From RZYP01 sp964386405 (lineage in GTDB: Bacteria > Bacillota > Negativicutes > Acidaminococcales > Acidaminococcaceae), in contig CAYLRW010000009.1 in assembly GCA_964386405.1 (NCBI GenBank), positions 1 through 35,823 on the forward strand: 35,823 bases of DNA, read 5' to 3'. This document shows positions 1 through 8,138 of the stretch, one piece after another. The notes beneath the pieces were generated by a model. That model searched no databases. It had not been told where the DNA came from and saw nothing but the letters and a program-made list of their open reading frames with translations. Position 1 is the stretch's first letter, and each line of letters starts with the position of its first letter. The translations under genes were made by a program, and so were the position numbers.

Positions 1-2
1 AA

Positions 3-92
3 GAATGCATGGCGGGTGTTGATGTTTTTACAGAAGAAGCTGCTACCCGTTTGGGGATGTTGCTAAAAGTTGGTATGAGGATAGAAGAGTAG
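3..92 (+). CDS. C-terminal fragment of an upstream gene, unidentified
   Basis: An open frame enters from the left edge and stops at TAG 90-92, giving about 29 residues that include AGVDVFTEEAATRLGMLLKV. The frame is clean, the residues look like ordinary protein, and a strong terminator follows 38 bases later. All three fit the end of a real gene. Too little is present to name a family. Confidence 0.5.
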   Translation, partial: ECMAGVDVFTEEAATRLGMLLKVGMRIEE

Positions 93-130
93 TATTGGTT
101 GATTAAAAACAAAAAGAGAATACTGGTTTA

Positions 131-178
131 AATAAAGCACGAGTGCGCCGCAAATCTGCGGAGCACTCGTGCTTTATT
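131..178. terminator. Strong bidirectional intrinsic terminator
   Basis: A perfect 16-bp stem pairs 131-146 with 163-178. It contains a second inner stem, 148-152 with 157-161. The outer arm begins AATAAAGC and ends GCTTTATT, so both strands have an A/T-rich flank. It closes the partial upstream gene. Confidence 0.85.
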
Positions 179-470
179 ATTAGTGAGATATATTTAAGAG
201 TATTATGTAGCTGAGCAGAGACACACTTTAGGCAGGATTTACAGATTAAAACAAGAATAGACGGAAAATTTTAAATAATGAAAATTTTAGCAGGAATTAA
301 AAAACTAAAGTAGAAGTAGTAGTAAAGATAATAATTTTTAAATAATATTTTTTAGAAATAGGCGCAAAATAACACTTTTAATTTTGAGGTTGCTAAATCA
401 CCTATTTATGCAAAAAAACACAAGAAATAGTGAAAAATTCATTGGTTTAAACACTAAGGAAGTGAAGAAA
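179..470. other. AT-rich intergenic stretch with no clear element
   Basis: About 290 bases lie between the terminator and the protease start. They are rich in A/T runs and short direct repeats of AAAATTTTA type. I find no ORF with a ribosome site, no clean -35/-10 pair and no strong hairpin. A promoter for the protease must lie here but I cannot place it. Confidence 0.4.
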
Positions 471-1574
471 ATGAAAAAAATGAAGATTATCGCCGCCCTA
501 TTTATTTTTTTGAGTATTGTGATAGGGACGATTGCGCCATCCCAATGCCTGGCATTAAATAAGGTTGTTCCAGAAATCACCAAGGATGAAATTATTGAGA
601 AATACTTAAAAAACAGGCCGCTGGATATTGTGGAAGGCGTCTGGTCTTTTTCTATAATTGGCAGCTACGGAGAAATGGCTATTACAAAAAACACAACCAA
701 TTTCTATAATGACTGGGATTATATAGGCATAATGGTAAATGATGCGTTGGGAAACATTGGTGAAGCGAAAATTGTGTTGAAGAAAACAACTTCACCTGGC
801 ATCTACCCTGGTGGATATGTTGCTGTGGATTCACCGATTCTGAACTTTACAACGTTTGTGATGCAGCAAAATAATATTATGCAATTTATTCTGCCGGTTA
901 AAGATATTGGGCTTGTAACCTTTTTAAGGATTGATAACTTGGCAAGCACACAGCCGGAAGGCACGGGCACAGGATTCTTCATAACTAATGACCTTGTTGC
1001 AACAAGTTACCATGTTATTGAAGGTGCAAAAAAAATAACAGTAACTCATGGGAAGCAAAAAGCGGTAGCAGCGATTGTAGCAAAAGATGCTAAAAATGAT
1101 ATTGCGATCCTTAGAGTGGATGGAATAGAACAAGGAATTGAGCCTTTGCCTTTAGGCGATCCGCGTATGGCAAAGCTTGGACAAGCAGTGAGTACTGTTG
1201 GTTTTCCAATGCCAAACTTAATGGGTGTTAGTCCAAAAGCCGGAGAGGGCATAATTAACAGCCTTACAGGCATTCAAGATGACATTAGGTCATTTCAAGT
1301 CAGTATCCCTATTCAGCCTGGCAACAGCGGAGGGCCTTTGCTTAATGAAAAGGGACAGGTTATAGGAATAATTAGTTCGAAGCTTAATGAGCTGTATGCA
1401 ATCAATTATAAGGGAACAATTATGCAGAACGTAAATTATGCAGTAAAAATATCTTATCTGATGAATGCTTCCCCTATTTTTTTACAGTATTCCAACGACG
1501 CCGAAGTATTATCGACGCAAGAAGTAGTAAGAAGAGCTGGCAATGCAGTTGTATTTATTAAAACTGAAGGGTAA
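471..1574 (+). CDS. Secreted trypsin-like serine protease (HtrA/DegP-type catalytic domain, no PDZ)
   Basis: The 367-residue product starts with MKKMKIIAALFIFLSIVIG and a probable cleavage site after PSQCLA, so it is exported and possibly membrane-tethered. The catalytic domain covers roughly residues 160-330. It carries the triad of HtrA-type proteases: His181 in TSYHVIE, Asp210 in KNDIAIL and Ser286 in GNSGGPLL. Residues about 35-155 form an N-terminal region I do not recognise (DIVEGVWSFSIIGSYGEM onward). No PDZ domain follows the protease, so this is not a full DegP; the last 50 residues are unassigned. I chose ATG 471 because AAGGA lies at 456-460. An in-frame ATG exists at 384, but it would bury the signal peptide behind 29 polar residues. 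The gene is monocistronic between terminators. Periplasmic or surface proteolysis is likely; the substrate is unknown. Confidence 0.85.
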   Translation: MKKMKIIAALFIFLSIVIGTIAPSQCLALNKVVPEITKDEIIEKYLKNRPLDIVEGVWSFSIIGSYGEMAITKNTTNFYNDWDYIGIMVNDALGNIGEAKIVLKKTTSPGIYPGGYVAVDSPILNFTTFVMQQNNIMQFILPVKDIGLVTFLRIDNLASTQPEGTGTGFFITNDLVATSYHVIEGAKKITVTHGKQKAVAAIVAKDAKNDIAILRVDGIEQGIEPLPLGDPRMAKLGQAVSTVGFPMPNLMGVSPKAGEGIINSLTGIQDDIRSFQVSIPIQPGNSGGPLLNEKGQVIGIISSKLNELYAINYKGTIMQNVNYAVKISYLMNASPIFLQYSNDAEVLSTQEVVRRAGNAVVFIKTEG

Positions 1575-1630
1575 AAAGTAAATTAATCACAAATATCAAC
1601 GAAAAGAATAAGATTTCAATAGCAATAGAA

Positions 1631-1658
1631 AAAGCAGGTTTAGTACCTGCTTTTTTTT
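1631..1658 (+). terminator. Intrinsic terminator after the serine protease
   Basis: A 9-bp stem, AAAGCAGGT at 1631-1639 with ACCTGCTTT at 1645-1653, is followed by an uninterrupted T run to 1658. Confidence 0.85.
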
Positions 1659-1738
1659 GCAAAACTTTATAAAAGTTCTATAATGTTAAAGATACAAATA
1701 TTTTATGTTGCTTATTGTTAAAAAGCAGTATAAAACAT

Positions 1739-1767
1739 TTGCGTTTTTGTTAAGTTATAAGTATAAT
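1739..1767 (+). promoter_or_regulatory. Promoter for the kdgT-like gene
   Basis: A TTGCGT -35 (1739-1744) and a perfect TATAAT -10 (1762-1767) are separated by 17 bases. Transcription would start near 1774, about 70 bases before the TTG start. Confidence 0.55.
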
Positions 1768-1782
1768 CTAAAAGGTAATATA

Positions 1783-1799
1783 TTTTGCTTAATGCAAAA
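1783..1799. promoter_or_regulatory. Possible operator palindrome in the kdgT leader
   Basis: TTTTGC-TTAAT-GCAAAA is a 6-bp inverted repeat just downstream of the predicted start site. A second copy-like element, TTTGCAAA, lies 4 bases further on. This placement suits a repressor site, perhaps for the DeoR-type regulator encoded next door, but nothing in the sequence ties the two together. Confidence 0.3.
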
Positions 1800-1841
1800 A
1801 TCTTTGCAAAATAAAAAGGATAATATTTAGGGGGAAACAAA

Positions 1842-2792
1842 TTGAAGATCAAACAGTCTATTGAAAAAATTCCTGGCGGTATGATGGTTATTCCTTTATT
1901 TTTAGGTGCTATTATTAATACAATAGACCCGACTATGGCTAAAACCTATGGTTCTTTTACGGGTGCTTTGATGACTGGCGCTATGCCAATTATGGCGGCT
2001 TTCTATATATGCATGGGCGCAACCATTGACTTGAAATCGACACCAACTATTTTGCGCAAAGGTGGCGCATTGCTTGGCGCAAAACTTTTAGCCGGAGCCA
2101 TTTTGGCGGTGATTGCTTCAAAATTTATTCCTAATGGTATGATTGATTCTGGTATTTTTGCAGGTTTATCTGTTCTTGCAATAGTTGCCTCAATGAATGA
2201 TACTAATGGCGGTTTGTATATGGCTTTGATGGGCCAGTTTGGCAAAAAAGAGGATGTTGCAGCTTATTCAATTATGAGCCTGGAATCCGGTGCCTTCTTC
2301 ACGATGGTAACTCTTGGAGTTGTCGGCCTTGCTGCTTTTCCTTGGCAGACCTTCGTAGGCGCAATACTTCCTTTGATTATCGGAATGGTCCTTGGTAATG
2401 TTGATGCCGATATGCGTAAGTTTTTGAGCCCTGCCATTCCGATTCTTGTACCATTTTTTGCTTTTGCACTTGGCTGCGGTTTGAATTTCAACAGTTTGGT
2501 AAAAGGTGGAATCCTTGGTATATTCATGGGAATTGCTGTAGTAATCTTCAGCGGTATTCTTCTCGTTGTAGCTGATAAACTGACTGGCGGTAATGGCGTA
2601 GCTGGCTTGTCAGCAGCATCAACAGCTGGTAATTCAGTTGCTATCCCAGCTGCTTTGGCTGCTATAGACCCTGTTTACGCACCGATGGTACCGACTGCGA
2701 CAGCACTGCTTGCTACCTGTGTTATAGTTACAGCTGTTTTAGTTCCAATTGTAACTTCGTGGTATGCTAAAAAATTTAATTTGGTCAGATAA
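1842..2792 (+). CDS. kdgT: 2-keto-3-deoxygluconate permease family transporter (KdgT-like)
   Basis: This 316-residue integral membrane protein closely resembles KdgT proton symporters over its whole length (E. coli KdgT is of similar size). The N-terminus, MKIKQSIEKIPGGMMVIPLF, is the family signature, and about ten hydrophobic segments follow. The start is TTG 1842 behind AGGGGG (1829-1834). KdgT carries 2-keto-3-deoxygluconate in enterobacteria. Here the downstream genes are a DUF1537 kinase and a PdxA2 dehydrogenase, and no KDG kinase or aldolase is present. The likelier cargo is therefore a four-carbon acid sugar such as threonate or erythronate, or a compound leading to it. The family assignment is firm; the substrate is inferred from neighbours. 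A weak hairpin (2830-2862) separates it from deoR, so it may be its own transcript. Confidence 0.9.
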   Translation: MKIKQSIEKIPGGMMVIPLFLGAIINTIDPTMAKTYGSFTGALMTGAMPIMAAFYICMGATIDLKSTPTILRKGGALLGAKLLAGAILAVIASKFIPNGMIDSGIFAGLSVLAIVASMNDTNGGLYMALMGQFGKKEDVAAYSIMSLESGAFFTMVTLGVVGLAAFPWQTFVGAILPLIIGMVLGNVDADMRKFLSPAIPILVPFFAFALGCGLNFNSLVKGGILGIFMGIAVVIFSGILLVVADKLTGGNGVAGLSAASTAGNSVAIPAALAAIDPVYAPMVPTATALLATCVIVTAVLVPIVTSWYAKKFNLVR

Positions 2793-2829
2793 TTGTTTTA
2801 TTTTTGATGTAACAGTTATCTGTGTTGAC

Positions 2830-2862
2830 AAGTGCCGCTATTGATTTTAGCGGTGCTTTCGT
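2830..2862 (+). terminator. Weak terminator-like hairpin between kdgT and the DeoR gene
   Basis: A 10-bp stem with two G-U pairs (2830-2839 with 2849-2858) is followed by TTCGTTCG rather than a solid T run. It may be a leaky terminator or attenuator inside the operon. Confidence 0.4.
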
Positions 2863-2965
2863 TCGTTAATAGTTAAAGAAATTTTCAATTACCTGCTACT
2901 GAAACTGTCTGCTAACGGTATAATATAAATTAATAAAATGAATCAAAGAGAAAAGGGGCGGTGCA

Positions 2966-3733
2966 ATGCTTGCGACTGAACGTCGTCAGAGGATTATGCA
3001 GGAAATGCATGAACATAAGGTTGTTGTTATCGTTGAATTGGCGGAAAAGCTTGGAGTTACGCCTATGACAATTCGCCGCGATTTAAATTTGCTGGAGCAG
3101 CAGGGTTTAGTGGAAAAGAGTTATGGTGGGGCTGTTTTGATTGAATCAAGCATCAAAGAAAACCCCTATCTTGCAAGAAAACAAGTAAAGAATCCTGAGA
3201 AAAGAATGATTGCTCAAGCAGCTGCAGATTTAGTGGAACCTTCTATGAGTATTTATCTGGATGCAGGGACAACCAGCTATGAATTGGCTGCTTTGCTCGT
3301 TGAAAAAGAATATCAGCAATTAACAATAGTAACTAATGATTTACTTATTGCACATATGGTATCGCAAAACAGTAATTACCAGGTTATTATGCTCGGCGGC
3401 GTTATTGAAAATGCCAACGGCCTGACTTGTGGTTATCTGGCTAAGGAAATGATTAAAAATATTCATTTTGATATTTGTTTCGTGGGAACCCAAGCCATCA
3501 ATACTTCTATGTACGTAATGACTGCAAATATTGATAAGGTTGAACTGAAACAATTATATTTAAAAAATTCACATATGAAAGTATTGCTTGCTGATGATTC
3601 AAAATTCGGCAAGTATAAGCTGCATAATATATGCAGCGTTGGCGAATTTGACTTAGTAATTTCTGATAGAAAGTTCACGGAGCAAGAACAAGAATATTTC
3701 CACGATAGCAAAGTTCGGATAATAAATATATAA
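2966..3733 (+). CDS. DeoR-family transcriptional regulator of acid-sugar catabolism
   Basis: The 255-residue product has the standard DeoR layout. An N-terminal winged helix-turn-helix spans about residues 3-57 (ERRQRIMQEM, then TPMTIRRDLNLLEQQG, then KSYGGAVL). A DeoRC sensor domain follows at about 75-235, with the sugar-phosphate-isomerase-like motifs YLDAGTTSYELA and VTNDLL. Such regulators usually bind a phosphorylated sugar intermediate. The start is ATG 2966 with AAAAGGGG at 2951-2958, and a TATAAT lies at 2919-2924. It sits between the permease and the kinase/dehydrogenase genes and most likely controls them, with a phosphorylated four-carbon acid as the probable effector. The regulatory link is inferred. 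Confidence 0.9.
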   Translation: MLATERRQRIMQEMHEHKVVVIVELAEKLGVTPMTIRRDLNLLEQQGLVEKSYGGAVLIESSIKENPYLARKQVKNPEKRMIAQAAADLVEPSMSIYLDAGTTSYELAALLVEKEYQQLTIVTNDLLIAHMVSQNSNYQVIMLGGVIENANGLTCGYLAKEMIKNIHFDICFVGTQAINTSMYVMTANIDKVELKQLYLKNSHMKVLLADDSKFGKYKLHNICSVGEFDLVISDRKFTEQEQEYFHDSKVRIINI

Positions 3734-3819
3734 TTACAGTTTTTAGAAATACAGCTTTAGCCGCTGACAATGTTTTTTGAACGGCGCAATCAAAGGCTTA
3801 GGGCTATGGAGGAAGAGAA

Positions 3820-5043
3820 ATGACGGATAAAAGATTTTTAATTATTGCTGATGATTTTACCGGTGCTAATGATACAGGCGTACAAATAAAAAAGCATGGT
3901 TTGGCGGCAAGCGTACTACTAAAAACCGATGATTTGTCACAGACACAAGGCTCAGTTGTTCTTGACACAGAATCGCGTGTAATCTCGGCTGAAGATGCCT
4001 ATGCAAGAGTTAAAGAAGCTTTACAAGCGGCCTTAAAAGAAGGCGAATATGAATTCTTATATAAAAAGGTTGATTCTACCTTGCGCGGCAATATTATTGC
4101 AGAAGTAAAAGCCATGGTTGAAGTGTGCCAACCAGAATTAGTTGTTTTTGCACCAGCTTTTCCTAAAGCTGGAAGGACTACGGAAAACGGTATTCAAAAG
4201 GTGAACGGAACACCACTTTTAGCAACAGAGATGGTGCGTGATCCTCGTAACCCTATAGCCTATGATAACATTGTCAAATTATTGTCCGAAGGTCTGAATG
4301 TCACTGTTACTCATCATGATTTGGACGCAGTACGCAGAGACAATCTTACTTTAGAGAATGGCTATCATACCTTTGATGCGGTTTATACTTCTGATATGCA
4401 GATGATTGCTAAAAGTGTCAACGAAAATCATAAACGTACCTTGTGGATAGGGTCAGCCGGTTTGGCTGAAGGATTTTTTGCAGAAAAATATCCCAATAGA
4501 CCGGTGCTTGCTATTATGGGCAGCGTCAGCGAAAGCAGCATGACGCAGATGGAATATGCAAACAAACACCATGTCCCAATCATTGAAATTGATATGACGG
4601 CGATTCTTGATGGCGCTGACTGTAAAGTCTGGGCCGACGAAGCAATAAAGATGTTGCAAAGCGGCAGCGATCTTATTTTGACAGCTGCGCGTACCAAGGA
4701 GGATTACCAGAAGGTATTGGACTATGCCAAACAAAAGAATGTTTCAGGCGTAGAAGTATCAGCTCTGACCAAAGAGACTATCGGTAAGCTTGTCAGTACG
4801 ATACTGGCGAAAGTAAAAGTTTCAGGACTCTTTATGACCGGTGGTGACACGGCGATTTCTATAATTAATCATTTAGGAGCACAAGGTTCGAGGATAGACT
4901 CGGAAGTTCTGACAGGTTTTGTCTTGTCACGTTTACAGGGCGGAGCTAATGATGGACTGCCGGTTATTACCAAGGCCGGGGCTTTTGGCGGCTTAAAAGA
5001 TGTATACTATTGCATTTACCGCATGAAGGAATTATCTGTTTAG
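3820..5043 (+). CDS. dtnK: Four-carbon acid sugar kinase (DUF1537; D-threonate/D-erythronate kinase type)
   Basis: This 407-residue protein has the two-domain DUF1537 build. The N-terminal substrate domain opens with RFLIIADDFTGANDTGVQ and carries VLDTESR and KKVDSTLRGN. The C-terminal nucleotide domain ends with LFMTGGDTAISIINHLG and GGANDGLPVITKAGAFG. DUF1537 enzymes phosphorylate acid sugars with ATP; the DtnK and DenK branches act on D-threonate and D-erythronate. The adjacent PdxA2 gene fits that branch, because PdxA2 oxidises the 4-phospho product and decarboxylation yields dihydroxyacetone phosphate. The start is ATG 3820 behind GGAGGAAG, 86 bases after the DeoR gene and on the same transcript. 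The stereochemistry of the substrate cannot be read from sequence, so the symbol is provisional. Confidence 0.85.
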   Translation: MTDKRFLIIADDFTGANDTGVQIKKHGLAASVLLKTDDLSQTQGSVVLDTESRVISAEDAYARVKEALQAALKEGEYEFLYKKVDSTLRGNIIAEVKAMVEVCQPELVVFAPAFPKAGRTTENGIQKVNGTPLLATEMVRDPRNPIAYDNIVKLLSEGLNVTVTHHDLDAVRRDNLTLENGYHTFDAVYTSDMQMIAKSVNENHKRTLWIGSAGLAEGFFAEKYPNRPVLAIMGSVSESSMTQMEYANKHHVPIIEIDMTAILDGADCKVWADEAIKMLQSGSDLILTAARTKEDYQKVLDYAKQKNVSGVEVSALTKETIGKLVSTILAKVKVSGLFMTGGDTAISIINHLGAQGSRIDSEVLTGFVLSRLQGGANDGLPVITKAGAFGGLKDVYYCIYRMKELSV

Positions 5044-5055
5044 GAGGGATTTGCA

Positions 5056-6033
5056 TTGAAAAATAAATATATTGGCATAACGATGGGTGATCCTGCAGGC
5101 GTAGGACCGGAAATATCCTTAAAAGCTGTAGAAGAACATGATGAATTTAAAAACAGTACTATCATTTATGGCAGTTATGACATATTGAAGTATTATCATG
5201 AGTTACTTCATATTTCTACGCCGATGGTGAAAATTGAAAGCCCTGAACATTTTCAAAATGATAGAATAAATGTTATTTCTGTATTAGACCTTTCGTTTAA
5301 AGACCTGGAAATTGGGAAGGTGTCTGCAATTGCCGGTGACGCAGCTTATCGCTATGTTGAAAAAGCAATAAAAGACGCCTTAGCTGGTGAAATATCGATT
5401 GTTACAACAGCACCTTTGAACAAAGAAGCCTTGCACAAAGGCGGCCATAATTTTGATGGACATACGGAGATATTTGCAACACTTACCAATACCAAGAAGT
5501 ATACGATGATGCTCTGGAGTGAACAGCTTTCAGTAGTACATACTTCAACCCACTGTTCCTTACGTGAGGCTTGTAACCGCGTGACGAAAGCACGCGTGCT
5601 CGAATGTATTCATCTGGCAAAAGATGCTTTAGAAAAACTGGGAGTTGAAAAGCCTCGTATTGCCGTTGCTGGTCTAAATCCACATAGTGGTGAGGCAGGA
5701 ATATTCGGTACGGAAGAAATAGATGAAATTACACCTGCAATTGAAGCAGCTCAAGAAGAAGGAATTACAGTTGACGGACCAGTGCCGCCTGATACTGTGT
5801 TTTTAAAGGCTTACCAAGGTAAGTATGATATTGTCGTTGCAATGTATCATGATCAGGGTCATATCCCGATGAAAATGGTTGCTTTTGACAGTGGCGTTAA
5901 TGTTACTTTAGGGTTACCAATTATTCGTACTTCCGTAGATCATGGCACAGCTTTTGACATAGCTGGTCAAGGAATAGCTAAAGTTGATAGCATGTATTAT
6001 GCGCTTAAATTGGGGAAAAAATTCTTAGGATAA
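5056..6033 (+). CDS. pdxA2: 4-phospho-D-threonate/erythronate dehydrogenase (PdxA2)
   Basis: This 325-residue PdxA-fold NAD-dependent oxidative decarboxylase opens with ITMGDPAGVGPE. It carries the predicted metal ligands His166 (STHCSL), His210 (LNPHSGEAG) and His265 (MYHDQGHIP), plus GHTEIFA around His136. The start is TTG 5056; its ribosome site GGAGGG (5043-5048) overlaps the stop of the kinase gene, so the two are translationally linked. Classical PdxA works in pyridoxine synthesis. The PdxA2 branch beside DUF1537 kinases instead oxidises 4-phosphothreonate or 4-phosphoerythronate, giving dihydroxyacetone phosphate and CO2. No pyridoxine genes lie nearby, so the catabolic role is much preferred. 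Confidence 0.88.
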   Translation: MKNKYIGITMGDPAGVGPEISLKAVEEHDEFKNSTIIYGSYDILKYYHELLHISTPMVKIESPEHFQNDRINVISVLDLSFKDLEIGKVSAIAGDAAYRYVEKAIKDALAGEISIVTTAPLNKEALHKGGHNFDGHTEIFATLTNTKKYTMMLWSEQLSVVHTSTHCSLREACNRVTKARVLECIHLAKDALEKLGVEKPRIAVAGLNPHSGEAGIFGTEEIDEITPAIEAAQEEGITVDGPVPPDTVFLKAYQGKYDIVVAMYHDQGHIPMKMVAFDSGVNVTLGLPIIRTSVDHGTAFDIAGQGIAKVDSMYYALKLGKKFLG

Positions 6034-6073
6034 CAAATGCAGTCAGTACCTGCGTCTTAAAAAAGATGGAATA

Positions 6074-6118
6074 AATAAGAGAGACATTAGCAGTATTTTT
6101 GCAAATGTCTCTCTTATT
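6074..6118. terminator. Terminator-like hairpin after pdxA2
   Basis: A perfect 15-bp stem pairs AATAAGAGAGACATT (6074-6088) with 6104-6118. The T tract is interrupted (CATTAGCTGGTTTTTT), so termination may be imperfect, but it marks the end of the acid-sugar operon. Confidence 0.65.
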
Positions 6119-6172
6119 CATTAGCTGGTTTTTTATGAAAATTTGCTAATATTTAAAGAAACAGACATAAAT

Positions 6173-6200
6173 CTGACACATAGTACCATTAATATAATAT
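6173..6200 (+). promoter_or_regulatory. Possible promoter for the polyferredoxin-like gene
   Basis: CTGACA (6173-6178) and TAATAT (6195-6200) are 16 bases apart. An overlapping TATAAT at 6193-6198 would have a spacing of only 14. Confidence 0.35.
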
Positions 6201-6239
6201 GCAAGCTCTAAAAAAAATATATGTCGGAGGTCGTCTTCT

Positions 6240-6989
6240 ATGGAACAGGCTAGCAATCAAAATAATAATGAATATAGAAAGAATAGAAAACACTTACAGT
6301 GGCTGCGTATGGCAGTTCAACTGATATTTATAGCAATACTTGTCGGTGGTTTATACAAGAATGTTAAACCGGCTTTTGTTGTTATACTACCATTGGCGTT
6401 TTTAGCTGGGAACTTTTTTTGCGGATGGCTTTGTCCATTTGGTACAGCTCAGGAAATATTAGGAAAAATAGGCTCTCTTTTCGTGAAGAAAAAATTTAAA
6501 GTGTCACCGCTGCTACAGCGTTATTTGCAATTTTCCCGTTATATACTGGCGGCGATTGTTTTCGCGCATATAGCCGATTCTTTTGTCGATCTATCCAGTA
6601 TAAACGCTTACAAAACTTTTATGCATGCCATGTCTGGTCAATTGGCACAAACTGCGGCTGCCTTTATCATGGGTACATTCTTAGTAGTTGCTCTTTTTTT
6701 TGAACGCCCATTTTGCAATTATTTTTGTCCGGAAGGTATCAAATTTGGGTTGGCAAGCTTAACAAGAATTTTTAGCATAAAAAGGAATTCTGGTACCTGT
6801 ATTAACTGCAAGTGCTGTGACAAGGCTTGTCCAATGAATATTGAAGTTTCCAAAGACAGTCACGTCAGAAATGCGCAATGTATAAATTGCTTCAAGTGCA
6901 TAGCGGCTTGCCCAAAAAGAGATACACTTGTTTATGGTAGGGTAAATCCCCTAGACAGCCTGAAAAAAATAAACCAAACTAGCAATTGA
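6240..6989 (+). CDS. Membrane-bound 4Fe-4S protein of the NapH/MauN/polyferredoxin type
   Basis: The 249-residue product has about four hydrophobic segments in residues 20-165. Conserved cysteine motifs follow membrane helices: FCGWLCPFG near residue 60 and FCNYFCPEG near residue 160. Two ferredoxin-type clusters lie at about 185-225 (CINCKCCDKACP and CINCFKCIAACP), enough for two [4Fe-4S] centres. This is the architecture of NapH/NosR/MauN-like quinol- or ferredoxin-linked electron carriers. No partner oxidoreductase or thiol/FMN protein lies beside it, so the electron donor and acceptor are unknown. The start is ATG 6240 with GGAGG at 6226-6230. A bidirectional terminator separates it from the convergent RMD1-like gene. 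Confidence 0.85.
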   Translation: MEQASNQNNNEYRKNRKHLQWLRMAVQLIFIAILVGGLYKNVKPAFVVILPLAFLAGNFFCGWLCPFGTAQEILGKIGSLFVKKKFKVSPLLQRYLQFSRYILAAIVFAHIADSFVDLSSINAYKTFMHAMSGQLAQTAAAFIMGTFLVVALFFERPFCNYFCPEGIKFGLASLTRIFSIKRNSGTCINCKCCDKACPMNIEVSKDSHVRNAQCINCFKCIAACPKRDTLVYGRVNPLDSLKKINQTSN

Positions 6990-6999
6990 AAATAGTAAT

Positions 7000-7033
7000 A
7001 AAAAAGGAAGCAATTTTTATTGCTTCCTTTTTT
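7000..7033. terminator. Bidirectional terminator between convergent genes
   Basis: A 15-bp perfect stem (7000-7014 with 7019-7033) has A6 on one arm and T6 on the other. It serves both the plus-strand ferredoxin gene and the minus-strand RMD1-like gene that ends at 7044. Confidence 0.88.
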
Positions 7034-7043
7034 GCTTAATAGA

Positions 7044-7868
7044 TTATTTTAGTGGGAAAAAAATTTCGTATAATGATAAGACAATTTCGATAAGAATCAG
7101 AATAATGACTGCCCATTCCAGACGCGTACCACGCTTCGCATGGGCCAGGCCGGAAAACGCTTCAGTGATATCTTCCAAAATTTCAATTTTTTGTCGTATT
7201 TTTTCATAACGGTCATTCAATTCGAATAATGAAGATAGTTTTTCATAAAGGCTTGCTGCTTCAACATTGTTCCAGGTGATGTCAGGATTATCTAACAGCA
7301 TGATGTAGGAAATGGTATTGAGTTTGTAGCTCAATATTTTAGCGAGCATTTTGGCTATTTCTTCGTCTGATACACCGAGCCTGCCACGATTAAGGTCATT
7401 TACAACAGTTTCTATGCGGTCGAGCAGGCTGTCCACACCAATTTCATTTTTTTCCAGAGCGACAGATTTAGCTAAAATCGTAGAGACAATTTCATAATGG
7501 TAATCACTTGCCGCATTGACAATCATAAAGTCGTTGTTGATTGCCGGAGGCTGCTCCGGCTTAACTTCCAGCTTATAGTCATCAACATAAGTGAAAAAAT
7601 CATTGGCAATTATTTGTGGCTCTATTTTTAATATGTATTTGACTAAATCCATTATTTCATGGTGCTGAAAATTAAGAAATACCATGCTGCCAAAATGAAA
7701 GATATAAACAGTTTTATTTTCTGCGTTATTCAGAATCCCCTTAAGGTTGTCTGGTTTTAGTATCAGGGCTTCTTTCCATTTAAACTTATGAGCAATGCCA
7801 AAGTGCTCGCCAATTTTATCAATATTTAACTCGTTGCAGATGGAAATTGCCTTAAACTCAGTATACAT
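7044..7868 (-). CDS. RMD1/DUF155 family protein with C-terminal membrane anchor
   Basis: This 274-residue protein matches the RMD1 (YagE/DUF155) family. The globular DUF155 region spans about residues 35-220. A charged, coiled-coil-prone stretch follows (YEKIRQKIEILEDITEAFSG). The end is the family-typical single transmembrane helix, RLEWAVIILILIEIVLSLYE, at about 244-267, with a very short tail outside. Yeast members act in mitochondria or meiotic nuclear division; bacterial members have no settled biochemical role. The gene is alone on the minus strand between convergent and divergent neighbours. The start is ATG at 7868, with AGGGATGAG as a modest ribosome site. Confidence 0.85.
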   Translation of the reverse strand: MYTEFKAISICNELNIDKIGEHFGIAHKFKWKEALILKPDNLKGILNNAENKTVYIFHFGSMVFLNFQHHEIMDLVKYILKIEPQIIANDFFTYVDDYKLEVKPEQPPAINNDFMIVNAASDYHYEIVSTILAKSVALEKNEIGVDSLLDRIETVVNDLNRGRLGVSDEEIAKMLAKILSYKLNTISYIMLLDNPDITWNNVEAASLYEKLSSLFELNDRYEKIRQKIEILEDITEAFSGLAHAKRGTRLEWAVIILILIEIVLSLYEIFFPLK

Positions 7869-7992
7869 TTTAAGCTCATCCCTTTGCGATAATTATGATG
7901 TAGATCACGCTTTGCCGAGACAATGAATACTTTTCTTTAGAAAATGGACTTTATTTGTAAGTAATTCTGCACTTATAAGCTATATCCTTTTC

Positions 7993-8047
7993 TTCGCAAA
8001 ATATAATTGGAGGATAATTTTTCAGAGACATCTGATTATTTTGCGAA
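7993..8047. repeat. Inverted repeat in the RMD1-CDF divergent intergenic region
   Basis: TTCGCAAAATA at 7993-8003 is repeated exactly in inverse at 8037-8047. It lies just upstream of the CDF promoter -35 (8052) and could be a paired protein-binding site acting on one or both divergent genes. Confidence 0.5.
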
Positions 8048-8051
8048 ATCC

Positions 8052-8080
8052 TTGCATGCAGAGCAGCAATGATATATAAT
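8052..8080 (+). promoter_or_regulatory. Promoter of the CDF exporter gene
   Basis: TTGCAT (8052-8057) and TATAAT (8075-8080) have the ideal 17-base spacing. The predicted start near 8087 leaves a leader of about 50 bases, too short for a large metal riboswitch. Confidence 0.7.
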
Positions 8081-8138
8081 TATAAAATTATTATATACTA
8101 TAAGTAGTTAGAATAAGTATTAATTGGGGGAAATATTC

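Noticed and set aside
384..470. Upstream in-frame ATG extending the serine protease by 29 residues
   Set aside because: It would put a polar stretch before a clear signal peptide, and a ribosome site fits the ATG at 471.
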